Of a stretch of DNA of 64,000 bases, positions 1 to 64,000 are shown one piece after another. Positions within the stretch are counted from its first letter, which is position 1. Each line of letters opens with the position of its first letter. The DNA comes from Paulinella micropora (taxonomy: Eukaryota; Cercozoa; Imbricatea; Euglyphida), in NCBI GenBank assembly GCA_009731375.1, contig BJOX01000063.1:630662-694661 (forward strand), given 5' to 3'. The position numbers were made by a program, and so were the translations under genes. Below the pieces are notes generated by a model. That model had not been told where the DNA came from. It was given only the letters and a program-made list of their open reading frames with translations, and did no database searches.

Positions 1-10
1 ATAATAATAA

Positions 11-277
11 TAGTGCTTCTCTGTCAATGGCTGATGCATTTCTGCACATGCGCCTCCATCGTCTCACCCGTGAGGGGAGTACGAAGAATTGACGATAGGC
101 TCTAATGACACCCCCGCAAGGGCAGTTCCAACACTTCCAGACGGACCGGTATGTTCAATGAAAATACTGGTCCAGACGGACCGGTATGTTCAATGAAAAT
201 ACTGGTGGCACCGACGGGAATCGAACTGGCGACAGGGCCCAGATGGTAGAACTTGACCACTGAGCTATCACGGTGTC

Positions 278-279
<2 letters not shown>
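11..279 (-). mobile_element. ATT-flanked tRNA-related SINE, copy 1
   Basis: Reverse-complement copy of the element also at 3895, 34484, 34777 and 35001. Read on the - strand it has an A-box-like TAGCCCAGTGGT and a B-box-like GTTCGATTCCC (RNA polymerase III promoter boxes), followed by an unrelated body ending in GACAGAGAAGCAC and an ATT repeat. A 34-35 bp segment beginning CCAGTATTTTCATTG is tandemly duplicated here (about 144-206). Confidence 0.7.
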
Positions 280-1200
<921 letters not shown>

Positions 1201-1210
1201 NNNNNNNNNN

Positions 1211-1546
1211 CGTTGTTGTCGTCGTCGTCGTCATCATCAATCAATATCATCATCAATCATCATCATCATCATCATCATCATCATTATCATCATCATCATC
1301 ATAATTATCATTATCATCATCATCATCATTATCATCATCATCATCATTATCATCATCGTCACCATCATCATTATCATCATCATCATCATCATCTTCTTTT
1401 TCTTCTTCTTCTTCTTCTTCTTCTTCTTCTTCTTCTTCTTCTTCTTCTTCTTCTTCTTCTTCATCTTCTTCTTCTTCTTCTCTTCTTCTTCTTCTTCTTC
1501 TTCTTCTTCTTCTTCTTCTTCTTCTTCTTCTTCTATTTCTGTGTAG
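1211..1546. repeat. ATC then CTT trinucleotide repeats
   Basis: About 170 bp of mostly (ATC)n is followed by about 150 bp of (CTT)n. The pyrimidine-rich CTT run ends in a TTTCTGTGTAG acceptor-like site at 1541-1546. Confidence 0.8.
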
Positions 1547-1575
1547 GGAAAGCAGCATGCTGTCGGAGATCTAGA
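1547..1575 (+). pseudogene. Degenerate copy of the gene 1 exon at 4649
   Basis: Follows an acceptor-like GTGTAG. It matches the exon at 4649-4687: in the frame used there it reads ESSMLSEI and then a TAG, so it cannot serve as that exon. Two of the differences from the real exon are synonymous (GAA/GAG, CTG/CTT), which helped choose the frame of the intact copy. Confidence 0.5.
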
Positions 1576-1601
1576 TGATGATGAAGATGATGATGATGAT
1601 G

Positions 1602-1670
<69 letters not shown>

Positions 1671-1736
1671 GTTATTATCATCATCATCATCATCATCATC
1701 ATTACTATTGTTATTATTATTATTATATTATTATTA

Positions 1737-1768
<32 letters not shown>

Positions 1769-1793
1769 GTTATTATTATTATTATTATTACTA

Positions 1794-1836
<43 letters not shown>

Positions 1837-1877
1837 GTTGTTGTTGTTGTTGTTGTTGTTATTGTTATTATTATTAC

Positions 1878-1939
<62 letters not shown>

Positions 1940-1940
1940 G
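1576..1940. repeat. ATG then ATT microsatellite
   Basis: (ATG)n passes into about 330 bp of (ATT)n with ATC, GTT and ACT interruptions, reaching the ATT-flanked element at 1941. No gene seen. Confidence 0.85.
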
Positions 1941-2109
1941 GGAGTACATAGGCCATAGGTCCTTTTCAATGGGCTGATTGGTATAAAGCTCCTAGAGTAA
2001 TGTTCTATGCCGTCACTTCCTTTATTCCACCGATTGGTGTGGAGAATTTCCTTATGGAATGGAGGACTGGATGCACATGGCCTTTTGGCTCAGCAATTGG
2101 CAGGAGATA

Positions 2110-2110
<1 letters not shown>
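1941..2110 (+). mobile_element. ATT-flanked element 2, copy 1
   Basis: About 170 bp, nearly identical to 4219-4394. It starts GGGAGTACATAGGCCAT and ends GGCAGGAGATACATT, with (ATT)n on both sides. In both places it follows an ATT run, and at 4219 it lies directly downstream of the tRNA-related SINE, so the two may move or spread together. No coding region. Confidence 0.65.
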
Positions 2111-2145
<35 letters not shown>

Positions 2146-2237
2146 CCCTGAAAGGTGTTGGAGAAGGGGGTTTTGGGGGAGGGGGGAAATGAAAATTGTG
2201 TACCCCACCCCCACCCACCCACCCCCAAATCGGCACC

Positions 2238-3125
2238 CCTGTCGGAATAAATCATGGTTTGTGGGAACGAGGAGGAGTTTGGAGCTCATATTTGCAGGGG
2301 GGTTAGCCCCAGACTCGATGTGTTGATGCTGATATAATTTTTTTTTTGGAATTCACGCAAAACTTGCGTTAGGGGAGTGTCCTTAATGCCAAAATTCCTT
2401 TTTTTTTTCGCATCTCAATCGGAATAAATCATGGTATGTGTGAACCAGGAGGAGTTGGGAGCTCATATTGACAGGGTGGTTAGCCCCATACTCAATGTTG
2501 ATGCTGATGTAACTTCTTTGGAATTCACGCAAATATTTGCGTTAGGGCAGTGTCCTGAATGCCAAATTTCCTTGTTTTTTTAGCCTTTTTTTTTCACCCT
2601 CGTCGGAATAAATCATGGTTTGTGTGAACCAGGATGAGTTGGGAGCTCATATTTGCAGGGTGGCTAGCCCCAGACTCGATGTTGATGCTGATATAATTTC
2701 TTTGGAATTCACGCAAATATTTGCGTTAAGGGAGTGTCCTGAATGCAAAAAATCCTTGTTTTTTAAGCCTATTTTCTGCACCCTCGTCGGAATAAATCAT
2801 GGTTTGTGTGAATCAGGAGTTGGGAGTTCATATTAACAGGGTGGCTAGCCCCAGACTCAATGTTGATGCTGATATAATTTTTTTGAAATTCACGCAAATA
2901 TTTGCGTTAGGGGGTGTCCTGAATGCCAAAATTCCTTGTTTTTTTAGCCTATTTTCTGCTCTCCCATCGCAATAAATCACGGTTTGTGTGAACCAGGAGG
3001 AGTTGGGAGCTCATATTGGCAGGGTGGTTAGCAGCAGACTCGATGTTGATGCTGGTATAATTTTTTGAAATTCACGCAAATATTTGCTTCAGGGGAGTGT
3101 CCTGCATTCCAAATTTCCTTTTTTT
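2238..3125. repeat. Tandem repeat, five diverged copies of about 183 bp
   Basis: Copies start near 2238, 2419, 2603, 2785 and 2968 with GTCGGAATAAATCATGG. Most units contain a self-complementary 16-mer ACGCAAATATTTGCGT or a near match. One unit has an open frame of 73 codons (2615-2836, + strand) with a protein-like stretch DVDADIISLEFTQIFAL, but neighbouring units are not open, so this is weak evidence for coding. Confidence 0.75.
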
Positions 3126-3132
3126 TAGCAGT

Positions 3133-3665
3133 ACTTTGTACCTCCGGCAATTGAACGTACCCTGTCGACGGGGCAGGGGGGGTCCGGGGCCCTCCCCCCG
3201 GGAACCCCAGCCCGGCGATTGTAAGTATCAGATTTGGTCGCGGGTGGCACCCACACCAGAAAATTGAGGTCTTGTGCCACCAGCTGCCGTTTGCGCGCAC
3301 CAGAGGGAGTTAGCGGTTGTTATTTGGTGCATCTGACACTTCTTGATGAGCTCTTTTCGAAAATATGAAAATTGTGGCGCCGGGTGCCTACACACCGGAA
3401 AGTTGAGGTTTTTGCGCCACCAGGCGCCGTTTGTGCACACCCGAGGGAGTTTGAGGCTGATGTTTGGTGTACCCGACACCTCCAGGTGCGCTCTCTTCGG
3501 AGATAAAAAAGTTGTGGTGTCGGGCGGCACAAAAACCAGAGATTTTAGGTTTTTGTGCCACCAGAGCTTACACTTGCGTTCTGCTGGTACCTCCGGCAAT
3601 TGAATGTACCCTGTCGACGGGGAAGGGGGGGTCCGGGGGGCCCTCCCCCCGGGAACGCAAACCAT
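3133..3665. mobile_element. Repeat unit bounded by GC-rich direct repeats of about 75 bp
   Basis: The segment starting ACCTCCGGCAATTGAA with a CCCTGTCGACGGGG core and a GGTCCGGGG...CCCCCCGGG fold occurs at about 3140-3212 and again at 3590-3660. Between them lie nearly three tandem units of about 180 bp. The - strand is open for 145 codons (3228-3665), and the repeated unit gives a repeated motif with WWRKN/WWHKN. It could be a small non-autonomous element with short terminal repeats; I do not recognise it. Confidence 0.5.
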
Positions 3666-3689
3666 CCTTTCAGTTGTTGGCGCAGCCCC

Positions 3690-3894
<205 letters not shown>

Positions 3895-4128
3895 GGACAC
3901 CGTGATAGCCCAGTGGTCAAGTTCTACCATCTGGGCCCTGTCGCCAGTTCGATTCCCGTCGGTGCCACCAGTATTTTCATTGAACATACCGGTCCGTCTG
4001 GAAGTGTTGGAACTGCCCTTGCGGGGGTGTCATTACAGCCTATCGTCAATTCTTCGTACTCCCCTCACGGGTGAGACGATGGAGGCGCATGTGCAGAATT
4101 GCATCAGCCATTGACAGAGAAGCACTAT
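3895..4128 (+). mobile_element. ATT-flanked tRNA-related SINE, copy 2
   Basis: Full-length copy with one unit of the internal 35-bp segment. Acceptor-stem-like ends (GACACCG and CGGTGCC) pair at six of seven positions, the A- and B-box-like motifs are present and a CCA follows. A strong alternative hairpin, GCCCAG...CTGGGC, spans the D-arm and anticodon region, so this is not a functional tRNA. Confidence 0.72.
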
Positions 4129-4131
4129 TAC

Positions 4132-4216
<85 letters not shown>

Positions 4217-4218
4217 TA
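4129..4218. repeat. ATT microsatellite between two elements
   Basis: Almost pure (ATT)n linking the tRNA-related SINE and element 2. Confidence 0.9.
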
Positions 4219-4394
4219 GGGAGTAAATAGGCCATCGGTCCCTTTCCATGGGCTGATTAGTTTAAAGCTCCTAGAGTAATGTTCTATGCCGTCACTTCCT
4301 TTATTCCACCGATTGGTGTGGAGACTTTCCTTATGGAATGGAGGACTGGATGCACATGGCCTTTTGGCTCAGCAATTGGCAGACGATACATACA
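4219..4394 (+). mobile_element. ATT-flanked element 2, copy 2
   Basis: Second copy of the element at 1941, ending GGCAGACGATACATACAT before an ATT run. No coding region. Confidence 0.65.
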
Positions 4395-4448
<54 letters not shown>

Positions 4449-4463
4449 TATTATTATTATTAT

Positions 4464-4494
<31 letters not shown>

Positions 4495-4496
4495 GC

Positions 4497-4550
<54 letters not shown>

Positions 4551-4648
4551 CATTATTATTCATATTATCATTACGTGTAGGGAGAGTAGATACCTACATA
4601 CATACATACATACATACATGCATACATACATACATACATCGTATATAG
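4395..4648. repeat. ATT/ACT repeat then CATA repeat ending in an acceptor
   Basis: (ATT)n with an (ACT)n block, then (CATA)n, then CATCGTATATAG at the start of the exon at 4649. Confidence 0.8.
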
Positions 4649-52827
<48,179 letters not shown>

Positions 52828-53045
52828 AATTAAGTTTTTGATTTTTTTTTTTCCAGGCTGGAATGCCTCCAATTTGTTTTCTTTTGTTTTCCTTTGTTTT
52901 GTTTTGTTTTGTTTGTATTACTGTTAGTATTATTACTGGGGCCGTTCAAAAGGCTAAATTGCCCAACGTTGAATTCATATTGCTCGATCATGCTGAGCAC
53001 TTCATTTGAAAGCCCTTGTCTCCTTCAGCTTTCAAAACGGCGTGG
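52828..53045 (+). other. Putative 3' untranslated region of gene 1
   Basis: Unique sequence after the stop, with a T run and TTTTG repeats. The first AATAAA on this strand downstream is at 53252-53257; whether it is used is unknown. Confidence 0.4.
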
Positions 53046-53049
53046 CTTC

Positions 53050-53320
53050 AGAATTTATCTTAGCGTGACTTACTAATCCATGAAAATGGATTGGATTGAG
53101 AGTATGGGCCGAAAGGTTACAGGTTGCGTCTGAGTGGCTTTGAAGCGGGTCTGAGATTTCATTTTTTTTTCCAAGTCCCACACTCGGCCCAAGGTTTGTT
53201 TCCAACACATTCTTTACTAATAACATCATAACTTATTTTTCTTCAAAAAACAATAAACCCCAGGCAGGTTTTGAGAAGGCCCGAGATGGTTATGATGAAA
53301 AGAAACTTTTTTTTATGTTT

Positions 53321-53360
<40 letters not shown>

Positions 53361-53870
53361 TTTTTTTTTTTTTTTTTTTTTATCAANNNNNNNNNNTACA
53401 TTCAAACACAAGTATTTATTTGCTTTGTCCGAGTAATCTATGGATATGGATTGGATTAGAGTGTGGGCGGAAGGTTTTCGGTGTGGCCTGAATGGGTTTG
53501 AAGCGGGTCTGAGGTTTTTTTTTTTTTTTTTTTTTTTTTCAAAGCACCACACTCGGCCCAAGGTTTGGTTTCTAAGAATGCCTCTTACCAACGTCATAAT
53601 TTATTTGCAGAGCGAGCAAAATGTTGATAGAATGAGATATCCAGGCAGGTCCTGAAAATCCCCGAGGTAGGTACGATGAAAAAAAAAACTAGGTTGTCTT
53701 AAACAAATTACTACAAATTTTGTCAATTTTTTTCATCTCTTTCTATCACAATAGTCTCTGATACATTCAAACACAAGCTTTTCTTTTTTCTTAGGGTTCT
53801 TGAAAACTCTAGATATGGTATGAGTGGGTCTGAAGCTGTTTCCAAGTGTGGCCAGATGGCCTCACACAGC
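53050..53870. repeat. Diverged tandem repeat, two copies and a fragment of about 360 bp
   Basis: Two copies, about 53075-53310 and 53435-53690, share ATGGATTGGATT, GGTTTGAAGCGGGTCTGAG, CCACACTCGGCCCAAGGTTT and CCAGGCAGGT. A third fragment, 53800-53850, matches weakly. An A run followed by a T run and a 10-base gap (53387-53396) lies between. No coding seen. Confidence 0.65.
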
Positions 53871-54045
53871 TTGAAGACCCTTCAAGGCGTTTTTAGGAAA
53901 ACCTGCCAGCCAGTTTTTTTTTTTAAGTTTTATTAGTAAAACAGTGTTTTCGTAAAAATATTATTATTATATAGTAAAAAATTTGAAATAAAAGCTTGAA
54001 AAAAAAATACTTTATTTTAAAAATAATTTGTAGTTTATCACTAAG

Positions 54046-54321
54046 TTGCGGCAGCCAGACTCAGACTCCTTTCTATGCGCCCAGACGAAAAGAGCAACCA
54101 ACCCTCCAACACTCTTTGTCCTGTGTGATGAACCTTTCATTACTGCTTCCCATACCTGGAAGAGTGGTTCCCACACTGTTCAAGCACAGCTGCTCAGAAG
54201 GATTGCCAATCTGCGTGAATCTGTATCGACAAGCTGGCTGATGATGCAAATCCGATCCGCCGGTTGTGCCTTCCTGAATGCGGTGCTGTTCCATTACATT
54301 CTCCTTCCACACGTTATTTAG
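54046..54321 (+). CDS. Unassigned open frame, 91 codons
   Basis: Starts with ATG and ends at TAG (54319-54321) just before GTATATGCG. The translation (MRQPDSDSFLCAQTK..., LLRRIANLRESVSTSW) has ordinary composition. No promoter, no copies and no recognised family. It could be an exon, an old mobile-element fragment or chance. The following 550 bp (to 54880) are also unique and AT-balanced, with one further open frame (54630-54881). Confidence 0.25.
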   Translation: MRQPDSDSFLCAQTKRATNPPTLFVLCDEPFITASHTWKSGSHTVQAQLLRRIANLRESVSTSWLMMQIRSAGCAFLNAVLFHYILLPHVI

Positions 54322-54959
54322 GTATATGCGCCTGTTCCCCCGATTCAGTTGCTAAGCTCCGCCTTGATTTCATGTGTGCGCTACAACACAACCAACGCTA
54401 ACTGTGAGAACAACCTTGCTCAAAACTTGCTTGAACAAGCATCGACTCTTTTAGATGACTGCTGCGACAGCTCTTGGATAGTCAACAACGTTGGCTGCTC
54501 ATGTTGAATCATTCTTCAGCTGATACTCTTTCTCAGATCTTTTATATATAATCATGCAAGAACATCTAGACTCGCAGAGCAAGCCTTACTGAAGAAAAGT
54601 TTGTTCCGCCCTCAACAAAAGACTGCAGTTTGGTCCTCCGCTCATCCTTTGAAGTATATGTGATTCGTGTTGGTAGCCTGCTCTCTCACAAAACTTCTGT
54701 GACTGCTTCCTCTCCATCTTTTGCTAGCAGTCCCCTCTCTGATCGCAACTTAACTCTGACTAGCAACGAGAACACTACCCAAACTGCCTCTGTCTCTGGA
54801 AGCAACCAAACCAGACCTCGCGATCGGGGAAATGTCCATTATACACTCCAATCGCTCACAAACTACAGTTATGTGTTTTGATTAATCACTATCCAACAAT
54901 ATCTGCAAGAAGAATGTTCCTATGTAGGTGAGTCACCATATGCTTTGATCTGATATCAG

Positions 54960-54998
54960 CTGTTGTGTGCGCTCTTTTCCTTCCCTCTCCATCACATG

Positions 54999-55054
<56 letters not shown>

Positions 55055-55103
55055 GTTTCCTTCTCCCTTCCCTCCCCTCTTGCATTTATTATTACATATA
55101 TAA

Positions 55104-55159
<56 letters not shown>

Positions 55160-55687
55160 TGTTTCCTTTCATTCTGCTACTTTTCAGTTCTGTCCTTTAT
55201 AATCAGTGCATCCGCCCATGATATTTGATTTTTCACTCTTCCCCTCATGTTCGCTTTTCTTGGTCATGATCTTAACTCATACAATCCTATGTTCTTTAAA
55301 GTGTTTATCTCCCTTCCCTTTTATCATTCTGATGCAAGTTCCCTGTTCTTTTATCTTTCTTTTCGCTTCTCTCTCTTTCTCCTCCTTCCTTTTGTAACTC
55401 CCCTTTCCCCTCTTCTTGTGTTGCATAACTTTTCGTTTTCTCATAGTTTGTTATCTTCTCTTTCCTCCTCTCTATTGTTTCTTTCTCCCCCTAGCCCCTC
55501 ATTCGCATCCTTTCTTGACCTCTGCTTTTCCCTGTTCTTTTTAGCCTTTCCCACTTCTCCCTGTAGTCAGTCTTTTTCTTTCTTTGTTCACCCTTGTTTT
55601 TATTCTACTGATGTTCGACTTCTTACATGCTTCCTTTTCAGCTCTACGAAAAGCAAGCTTTCTTCAATTACTAAAGGTCGTTAAGTG

Positions 55688-55690
<3 letters not shown>
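54960..55690. other. Intergenic sequence with CT and TA runs
   Basis: A (CT)n run at about 55005-55052, a (TA)n run at about 55095-55157, then pyrimidine-rich unique sequence to 55680. The open frames here follow the T/C richness. I see no gene. Confidence 0.6.
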
Positions 55691-55764
<74 letters not shown>

Positions 55765-56167
55765 TATCTGAGGCGTACTAATGCAGCTAATAGCATATCC
55801 TCAACGGACATAAGCCTCCAATACCCTTGTTCGAGATCCTCCACCCCCCCGTGTCAGTCTCTCGCCTGATGATCGGGGCCACCGATGGAGCTCCTGAGGG
55901 CAAGACTGCACTAAGCCGAGGTTATTCCGCAGTCCCAGCAACCTCTTGCAAGACGTCACCGAATGTGCAAGTGCATACACCAAGCGCGGTTGCTAGAGCT
56001 GCCTCGAAACCCCACCCATAACAATCTGGTGTCTGCTGGGTCCTGGGCTATCAACCAGCATATGCGGAGTTTAAGATCTTTTACGCGCGCAACGACCCTC
56101 CTCCCCAGCATCTACCACCAAAGGGTTATGAGTTGGCGTCACAGTTTAACGCCTTGAGGCCATTGGG

Positions 56168-56245
<78 letters not shown>
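55690..56245. mobile_element. Unit of about 400 bp between two AAT repeats
   Basis: (AAT)n at 55690-55763 and 56172-56243 flank a unique GC-richer unit (55764-56171) ending GCCTTGAGGCCATTGGGCTG. A B-box-like GTTCGAGATCC occurs at 55830. The AAT-flanked layout is like the tRNA-related SINE, but only one copy is present here, so its mobile nature is inferred. Confidence 0.4.
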
Positions 56246-56629
56246 CTGCGGTGAAGAACGCTAATATTTACTTATAGCACAAGAACAAGTACTGTCTAGT
56301 AATAAATTAAAAACACTGTGTGCGCGCAATTTCAAACAAATAGTTATTGCGACTGTGTGTGATTCAGACTCGATGTACGTACCGCCCTACACGCTCGCTA
56401 CCTACCCGCATAAATATCCACCTATCTCTAATACTAGTTGCTAACCTTTCTACCTAGCTGTCTACCTATCCCCCATCCTTTCCTCGTTCGCTCACTCTCC
56501 TCTCTCTTGTTCCATTCTTCTCGCCTGCCGAAGATAAGGAAAAGAAACCCTCGATCGGAAAGTGGTCACTTAGGTGACATTGTTCTTTACACACACGTGC
56601 GCAAGACAGTCCAAGGCTGGAATAGAAAT

Positions 56630-56965
56630 GATCGACTGATAAACTTCTCAGCTTCTCCGCGTGAACGGCGAAGGGCACCTACACACAAAGATGAAATTCA
56701 ATAATATAGCTTAAAGAACAAGAACAAAATCAACAACAAGGACAACAACAGCAAAAACAAAAGCAACAACAACAACAACAACAAATAATAATAAACTGAT
56801 AAAATTTCTCAGCTTCTTTGCGAGTACGGCGAAGGGCACCTACACGCATAGATAAATTTCAACAACATAAGATAAAGAACAAGAACTATTTCGACTACAA
56901 CGACAAGACAAACAACAACAACAACATAATCAACTGATTAATTTCTCAGCTTGTCCGCGTGAATA
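56630..56965. repeat. Tandem repeat of about 170 bp, two copies and a fragment
   Basis: GATAAA..TTCTCAGCTTCT.CGCG/GAG and GGCGAAGGGCACCTACAC recur at about 56637, 56796 and (start only) 56936, followed by CAACAA-rich tails. No coding seen. Confidence 0.65.
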
Positions 56966-57187
56966 CATACAGACATACGTGTATCCGATAAATGAGGTAA
57001 AAATCTGTATATAAATGAGCTTGTATATATGCGTATGCATACATACAAAAATAAATACATACACATGTGAATATATAAGATAAAGGATGTAGAAATATCT
57101 AAATATAAATAAGCTTGCATATGTATGTTTATAAACATCTTCTTCTGTTTATGAATAAAAACAATATGCGAACCACACTACCTAGCA

Positions 57188-57274
<87 letters not shown>

Positions 57275-57305
57275 ATATATATATGTATATGTGTTGTATA
57301 AATTT
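56966..57305 (-). other. Putative 3' flank of gene 2 with TA/TATG repeats
   Basis: AT-rich sequence with (TATG)n and (TATATG)n downstream of the gene 2 stop on the - strand. On the - strand TTTATT-type A/T motifs occur, but no clear AATAAA was placed. Confidence 0.4.
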
Positions 57306-63990
<6,685 letters not shown>

Positions 63991-64000
63991 CTGGACAAAA

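Noticed and set aside
3895-3975. Functional tRNA gene
   Set aside because: The T-arm does not pair, the D-arm and anticodon region fold into another hairpin, and the unit is a repeated SINE with an ATT tail.

Overview
This window is eukaryotic genomic DNA, most likely from an animal. The evidence is short exons bounded by GT-AG splice signals, several short interspersed element (SINE) families with simple-repeat tails, miniature inverted-repeat elements (MITEs) and a short interstitial TTAGGG block. I cannot name the species; a lophotrochozoan (flatworm or mollusc) is only a guess. More than 80 percent of the bases are microsatellite or minisatellite. Nearly all long six-frame translations (runs of YLSI, YVCM, LLTY, HTYI) are translated simple repeat and are not genes.

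The non-repetitive islands between the microsatellites are not random. From 4.6 to 52.8 kb on the + strand they begin after an AG and usually end at a GT donor. Read as exons, they join in compatible reading phase over about 40 junctions into one large gene (here gene 1). It ends in a 90-codon terminal exon with a TGA at 52825-52827. In this report, phase a->b means that the exon enters with a bases of an unfinished codon and leaves with b. The predicted protein has more than about 1,000 residues. It is rich in Ser, Pro and Thr and probably largely disordered, with basic stretches, a poly-proline segment and one coiled-coil exon built of a 15-residue repeat. I do not recognise the family. Several exons are duplicated together with their repeat introns. 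The clearest case is an array of about 20 copies at 49.4-52.0 kb, mostly 24-nt phase 2->2 micro-exons encoding an SPQLQPRA-type octapeptide. Others are 12 copies of a phase 0->2 exon at 29.8-32.1 kb, seven copies at 44.9-46.0 kb, and smaller arrays.

From 52.8 to 57.3 kb the sequence has ordinary complexity. I read it as the intergenic space between convergent genes. From 57.3 to 64.0 kb a second gene (gene 2) runs on the - strand, again with microsatellite introns. Its last six exons are visible, ending at a TGA at 57306-57308. So the tetranucleotide repeats fill the introns of both genes and largely stop between them.

Mobile sequences are SINE-like family A (5 copies) and family B (3 copies), both with an ATCT tail; a tRNA-related SINE flanked by ATT repeats (5 copies) and a second ATT-flanked element (2 copies); a double-hairpin MITE (4 copies); a MITE with terminal inverted repeats (TIRs) (2 copies); and two adjacent foldback elements. 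All A and B copies lie in the sense direction of the gene that contains them. There are also a large inverted repeat at 40.9-42.1 kb and a telomeric-repeat insertion at the end of an exon. Assembly gaps (N runs) occur at 12 places, so repeat lengths and some copy numbers may be unreliable. No rRNA, functional tRNA, CRISPR or bacterial-type gene was seen.
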